NCBI GenBank assembly: GCA_944326585.1
Contig: CALVEN010000008.1
Span: forward strand, 1-55,871
Reading direction: 5' to 3'
Length of the DNA stretch: 55,871 nt
Source: Candidatus Gastranaerophilales bacterium
Lineage (GTDB): Bacteria; Cyanobacteriota; Vampirovibrionia; Gastranaerophilales; Gastranaerophilaceae
Shown: one piece after another, positions 52,488 through 55,871 of the stretch
Position numbering within the stretch: position 1 is the first letter of the stretch
Layout of the letters: every line of letters starts with the position of its first letter
Program-made: the position numbers and the translations under genes
The notes under the pieces: model-generated
The model's input: only the letters and a program-made list of their open reading frames with translations
Told to the model about the DNA's origin: nothing
Database searches by the model: none

Positions 52488-54588
52488 TTTGTTTTAATTC
52501 TTCAATCCGTGATTTTGCGTATTGTTTGTATTCATCATCTTCGGCATTTGAATTTGCGTATTCGGTGTAATATTTCAGCGCCTCTTTCGTGTTGCCGAGA
52601 GCGTCATAATCCGCCGCTATCATGTAATTCAGTATTGCAAATTCTTTATTTAGTGCGTATGCTTTTTTAAAATCGTCTATTGCCTGCTGTCTTTGTTCTT
52701 TTACATCATAAATCATGCCTCTGTAGTAATAGGCATAGGCGTTTGAGATGTCTGTCAAAAGAATTTTATTCAACAGTTTTAAGCTTTCGTCGTATTTTTC
52801 GGATTCGTAAAGCGATATTGCTTGATTCAAGCTCTTCAAGCTCAGCTGCTCATTTACGCTTTGCAAAAAGTCAATTGATTTTTCGTTGTTTTTATTTATT
52901 GCAAGTGATTTATCAAGGTAAACTTTGGCATTATGCCAATCTTCTCCGCCGGCATATAAAACAGCGATATAATACGGTATATCAGAATCCTGCGGATTTA
53001 ATTGCATTGCCTTTTGATAATATGCAATAGCGTTCGGGTAATCCTCCATTGCCTGATAGCTTGAGGCTATCCCGAGCATTGAATCCACTGTCGGCGGATT
53101 GATTTTTGAGAATTCGTTTATTGCGTTTTGGTAATCCTTTACGTCATAGTATGATGCCGCTTTTGCAAGCCTGTTGTTTATTGCGTCTTTTGTAATTGAA
53201 TTTATGGCATCTTTTATCTGTGTGTTTGACGGAAATGCCTGAGAGACGGTTTTTAATGTTGTAAGAGCTTCCTCCGGTGTTCCTGCCTGATTTTGCGCAA
53301 TTGCAAGGTTCAGGTAGACTTCCGGGTTTTTGGTGTTGATTTTCAAAGCCTCATTGTACATTATAATTGCGTCTGCCAGTTTGTTTTGTTTGTGCAAATC
53401 AAGTGCGTATGCGTAGAAAAGTTCCGCAGGATTTGAGGCTGCCATGTTCTTTTTGACGTAATCTATAAATTGCGTTGTTGTCATGGAACCTTTTATAAGA
53501 TTAAGCATTTGCGCCTGAGCATCAGTATTTGCAGGGTCAAGCGAAAGAACTTTTTGATACCCCGCAATCGCTGCTTTTGTGTCGCCTAAGGCAGCATTTG
53601 CCTGTGCCTTATAAAGGTTTGCGTTTACGTTATCCGGATACAGTATCAAAACCGAATCGTATGCCTTTATTGCCGTTTTCGGGTCGCCTTTTTGCTGGTA
53701 AAGCGTCCCTACATTTAATCTTGTATTTATATTCGACGGGTTAAGGTATTCGGATTTCTGGTAATACATTAACGCATCGTCAAATTTGCCCTGTTTTTGC
53801 ATTATGGCGCCTAAGTTTGCCGTTATATCCGCATCGCTCGGTGAATTGTCAAGCTTTTTCTTGTAAATCCTCTCCAGTGCGTACAAAACTTCTTTGTTAT
53901 CGGTTGTTTTCGACAATATATAATTGTATTCCACAACCGCGGCATCTTCGTTTCCCAGATTGTCAAGCATTTTGGCATAATCAAGCCTTAATTCAATATC
54001 GGTCGGTGCAACGGCAATTGCTTTTCTGTAAAATTCCGCTGCTTTCTGGTTGTTGCCGAGAAGCTTCATGACATCTCCGACCTGCTCAAAGCTCTCTTTT
54101 TGCAAACTCCTGTCCGCAAGTGTCTGGTTAAATTCGTACGCTGCTGCCGAAAAATTCCCCTCCGCTCTTAATTGTTTTGCAGTGTTAAATCTGTTCTGAG
54201 GCGACATGTCATATCCCGTGGCATTCAAACATCTGTTTAAAATCCCCGTTACCTGTGAAACAGTCTGTGGTGATGAGTTGTTTTTTGTCGGGTAATATAC
54301 CATGTAAAATAATGCGCTTCTGTAATCGTCCGCAGCTTTTTCGTAATTCTTCTCCTCTTTGCCGTAATACATTCCGCGCGCAAGATATGAATTTATCAGC
54401 CCTATTCTTGCGGAATTGTCCATAAAGTTTATCCTTAGGGCATTTTTAAATTCCGTAATCGCACTTGAATACTGGTAGTTCGCTAAGTATTGCTGACCTA
54501 AGTCAAAATGTTCTTTAAAGTCTGCAAATGCACAATTCGTCAGCAGCATGGCTATCAGTGAAAGCTTCAGAAGATTATTAAGACGCAT
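52477..54588 (-). CDS. Large exported TPR protein
   Basis: The 703-residue protein starts with a signal peptide (MRLNNLLKLSLIAMLLTNCA, cut near FA-DFK), then about seventeen TPR repeats, for example SAITEFKNALRINFMDNSAR, DDALMYYQKSEYLNPSNINT, AIIMYNEALKINTKNPEVYL and QAIDDFKKAYALNKEFAILN. It is thus a periplasmic or envelope scaffold. LTNC could be a poor lipobox. GGGGGATATTAT is a weak ribosome site. It is the first gene of an operon with dusB. Partners are unknown; similar proteins act in pilus or outer-membrane assembly. Confidence 0.85.
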   Translation of the reverse strand: MRLNNLLKLSLIAMLLTNCAFADFKEHFDLGQQYLANYQYSSAITEFKNALRINFMDNSARIGLINSYLARGMYYGKEEKNYEKAADDYRSALFYMVYYPTKNNSSPQTVSQVTGILNRCLNATGYDMSPQNRFNTAKQLRAEGNFSAAAYEFNQTLADRSLQKESFEQVGDVMKLLGNNQKAAEFYRKAIAVAPTDIELRLDYAKMLDNLGNEDAAVVEYNYILSKTTDNKEVLYALERIYKKKLDNSPSDADITANLGAIMQKQGKFDDALMYYQKSEYLNPSNINTRLNVGTLYQQKGDPKTAIKAYDSVLILYPDNVNANLYKAQANAALGDTKAAIAGYQKVLSLDPANTDAQAQMLNLIKGSMTTTQFIDYVKKNMAASNPAELFYAYALDLHKQNKLADAIIMYNEALKINTKNPEVYLNLAIAQNQAGTPEEALTTLKTVSQAFPSNTQIKDAINSITKDAINNRLAKAASYYDVKDYQNAINEFSKINPPTVDSMLGIASSYQAMEDYPNAIAYYQKAMQLNPQDSDIPYYIAVLYAGGEDWHNAKVYLDKSLAINKNNEKSIDFLQSVNEQLSLKSLNQAISLYESEKYDESLKLLNKILLTDISNAYAYYYRGMIYDVKEQRQQAIDDFKKAYALNKEFAILNYMIAADYDALGNTKEALKYYTEYANSNAEDDEYKQYAKSRIEELKQNGN

Positions 54589-54654
54589 ATAATATCCCCC
54601 TTTTTTCTCTATTCTAATACAAATCCTTTTTTATGTATATAGCCGTACGCAATA

Positions 54655-54684
54655 AAAAAGGATAAACTTTCGTTTATCCTTTTT
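54655..54684. terminator. Bidirectional terminator
   Basis: AAAAAGGATAAAC (54655-54667) with GTTTATCCTTTTT (54672-54684), loop TTTC. It lies just past the small minus-strand gene at 54704 and upstream of the TPR gene. Confidence 0.85.
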
Positions 54685-54703
54685 GAATTTGGGGGTTTTA
54701 ACT

Positions 54704-54826
54704 TTATTCAAAGCTTGCTGTTGAAATAAAGTTAAGACATTCGTCAAACAATTTTTGTATCGGTAACGACATGTCAATCTCTTCTGTGTTGCTCATCCCT
54801 AACAATTCAGCTTGTGCTTCAATCAT
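54704..54826 (-). CDS. Small acidic protein (40 aa)
   Basis: AGGAGTATAAGTATT precedes an ATG frame ending just before a terminator. The product reads MIEAQAELLGMSNTEEIDMS then LPIQKLFDECLNFISTASFE. It is acidic, with an amphipathic helix at the end. The ribosome site and terminator support a real gene; no domain is recognised. Confidence 0.5.
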   Translation of the reverse strand: MIEAQAELLGMSNTEEIDMSLPIQKLFDECLNFISTASFE

Positions 54827-55059
54827 AATACTTATACTCCTATATTGTTCGTTTGACATATTATGTATCGGTTTGAAAATTTAAAATCTTTAATCATTGT
54901 TTTGATGCCTTTTCCCGAAAAACACCGTGAAATCCGGTTTTTAGCCATAAAAAAATGTTTTTACATTTTGTTACAAAAAAGTTTTTTTAAGATATATGGC
55001 ATTTTTTGCCATGTTGTGCTATTATTATCAAGGTAATATTAATATAAGGAGACAGGACA
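54827..55059 (+). promoter_or_regulatory. infC upstream region
   Basis: The spacer is AT-rich. It holds an ATGGCA/TGCCAT hairpin (about 54996-55012) and an extended -10-like TGCTATTAT (55018-55025) that would start a leader of about 30 bases before AAGGAG (55046-55051). Nothing else is seen between the small minus-strand gene and infC. Confidence 0.4.
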
Positions 55060-55581
55060 ATAGCTAACTACAATAAGGATCAGGCAATTATGAACGAGCG
55101 AATTCGCTCCAAAGAGGTCAGATTAATTGACGATAAAGGTACTAATCACGGAGTCGTTCCGACTTCAAAAGCTTTACAAATGGCATACGATGCAGATCTC
55201 GATCTGGTTCTTATCAGCCCCAATCAGGAGCCTCCTGTAGCCAAAATTCTGAATTACGGAAAATATAAGTACGAGCTTGAAAAACGCGCTAAAGAAGCTA
55301 AGAAAAAACAGCATGTCGTCGAGGTTAAAGAAATTAAGGTCAGATATAAAATCGATACCCATGACTACAATGTGCGTATTAATAATATCAAAAAATTTAT
55401 TTCTCAAGGTAATAAGGTTAAAATCGTTATCATGCTCAGAGGCCGTGAAATGCAGCATAGCGAACTTGCATTCGACCTCGCTAACCGCTTTATTGAGGAT
55501 TTGAAAGAAGAACCCCTGCAAATTGAGAAAAAACCTATGCTCGAAGGCCGTAACGTTACTTTGTACATCGGACCTCAATAA
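55060..55581 (+). CDS. infC: Translation initiation factor IF-3, probable non-AUG start
   Basis: IF-3 binds the 30S subunit and checks start codons. NERIRSKEVRLIDDKGTNHG, ISPNQEPPVAKILNYGKYKYE and VKIVIMLRGREMQHSELAFDL identify both domains. An ATG at 55090 would begin right at NERIR. In frame upstream, an ATA at 55060 lies eight bases after a perfect AAGGAG and adds ten residues (codons for ANYNKDQAI after the start), like the SKDQ-type extension of other IF-3 proteins. infC is known for rare start codons that allow IF-3 to repress its own translation, so I favour the ATA. The ATG has only AAGGAT at ten bases. No rpmI or rplT is in view before tRNA-Phe. Confidence 0.9.
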   Translation: MANYNKDQAIMNERIRSKEVRLIDDKGTNHGVVPTSKALQMAYDADLDLVLISPNQEPPVAKILNYGKYKYELEKRAKEAKKKQHVVEVKEIKVRYKIDTHDYNVRINNIKKFISQGNKVKIVIMLRGREMQHSELAFDLANRFIEDLKEEPLQIEKKPMLEGRNVTLYIGPQ

Positions 55582-55634
55582 AAGTTCTTGACGTTTTAAA
55601 TTCAGCAGATAAAATAAAATGTGTGACCAAAATC

Positions 55635-55661
55635 GGTCATCCCGAACTTGTTTCGGGATCT
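55635..55661. repeat. Palindromic repeat between infC and tRNA-Phe
   Basis: GGTCATCCCGAACTTGTTTC plus GGGATCT, a member of the AGATCC...GGATGAC family. It lies 21 bases before the tRNA and may act as a processing or stop structure for infC. Confidence 0.85.
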
Positions 55662-55682
55662 CATGAAAATTAAATAAAATGT

Positions 55683-55758
55683 GCCGCGTTAGCTCAGTTG
55701 GTAGAGCAAGGGACTGAAAATCCCTGTGTCCTTGGTTCGATTCCGAGACGCGGCACCA
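55683..55758 (+). tRNA. tRNA-Phe (anticodon GAA)
   Basis: Acceptor GCCGCGT pairs with ACGCGGC; discriminator A, and CCA is encoded (55756-55758), unlike in the other tRNAs of the window. The anticodon stem GGGA/TCCC encloses CTGAAAA, which gives GAA. The T-loop is TTCGATT. Confidence 0.95.
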
Positions 55759-55871
55759 TTTTTTTTAAGGTGATAATTATTTAAAAAAATAAGGTTTTCG
55801 ACAAAAAAAATGAGCCTTGTCCCGGAGCAAGGTCAAGCCTTGCCCTCTCGCAAAACGATAATCAATCGTTT
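55759..55871. other. Window end with partial repeats
   Basis: After an eight-T stretch the end holds GAGCCTTGTCCCGGAGCAAG with a following GTCAAGCCTTG direct repeat, and an AAACGAT/ATCGTTT dyad at the very edge (55854-55871). No coding frame with a start is evident. Confidence 0.4.

Overview
The window reads as chromosomal DNA of a low-GC, Gram-negative (diderm) bacterium. A complete RND/TolC efflux operon requires an outer membrane, a PilT retraction ATPase points to type IV pili, and no photosynthesis genes are present. My best guess, from general recollection and not from any search, is a gut-type non-photosynthetic relative of Cyanobacteria (Gastranaerophilales / Vampirovibrionia). The hints are the short N-terminal SFxG-type motif on unrelated proteins, calpain-like and YD-repeat proteins, and glyQ without an adjacent glyS. 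Trees of ClpB, ArgS or IF-3 would test this.

Layout. 0-4.4 kb is accessory: an HxlR regulator divergent from a cupin, a broken zeta-toxin-like gene with a small partner, a calpain-like protease, a frameshifted small protein and tRNA-Ser. 4.5-11.2 kb holds minus-strand genes: an EF-hand/YD-repeat protein, an unusual GAPDH, a polysaccharide pyruvyl transferase with a C9 tract and a sugar nucleotidyltransferase, plus a frameshifted secreted Lys-rich protein on the plus strand. 11.4-17.5 kb is the RND efflux operon. 17.5-21.5 kb has tRNA-Gln with a tandemly repeated 3' end, an EamA transporter, a Cam-type carbonic anhydrase and mnmG. 21.8-26.1 kb has a TPR protein and rplS-rbgA-rnhB. 26.3-33.4 kb has an XRE regulator, a P-loop kinase, glyQ and two tandem APC permeases. 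33.7-43 kb has pgi, trxB, pilT-recO and clpB. 43-55.9 kb has glmS, tRNA-Thr, metK, yibE/F-like, argS, dusB, a large TPR protein, infC and tRNA-Phe.

The striking layer lies between and sometimes inside the genes. From about 21 kb rightwards almost every spacer is a mosaic of short palindromic repeats. The main superfamily has ends AGATCC...GGATGACG with interchangeable cores; others are the CTCTCCCC/GGGGAGAG family, the ATACTAAG family and a 9-bp GTGAGTAAA family. Two single-domain nuclease genes (DUF559 and GIY-YIG) are each closely bounded by inverted copies of one of these palindromes, and each takes its stop codon from the right-hand palindrome. A composite repeat is inserted in frame in argS, and comparison of copies gives an empty/filled site pair. 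I read these as nuclease-linked, REP-like mobile palindromes, and this is my main candidate for an undescribed system.

A second theme is single-nucleotide tracts. An A9 tract and an A8 tract each put a small gene out of frame by one base, and a C9 tract lies in frame in a surface-glycan gene. Phase variation, transcriptional slippage and assembly error are all possible. Most housekeeping genes are intact and confidently named; the small and secreted proteins are mostly of unknown function.
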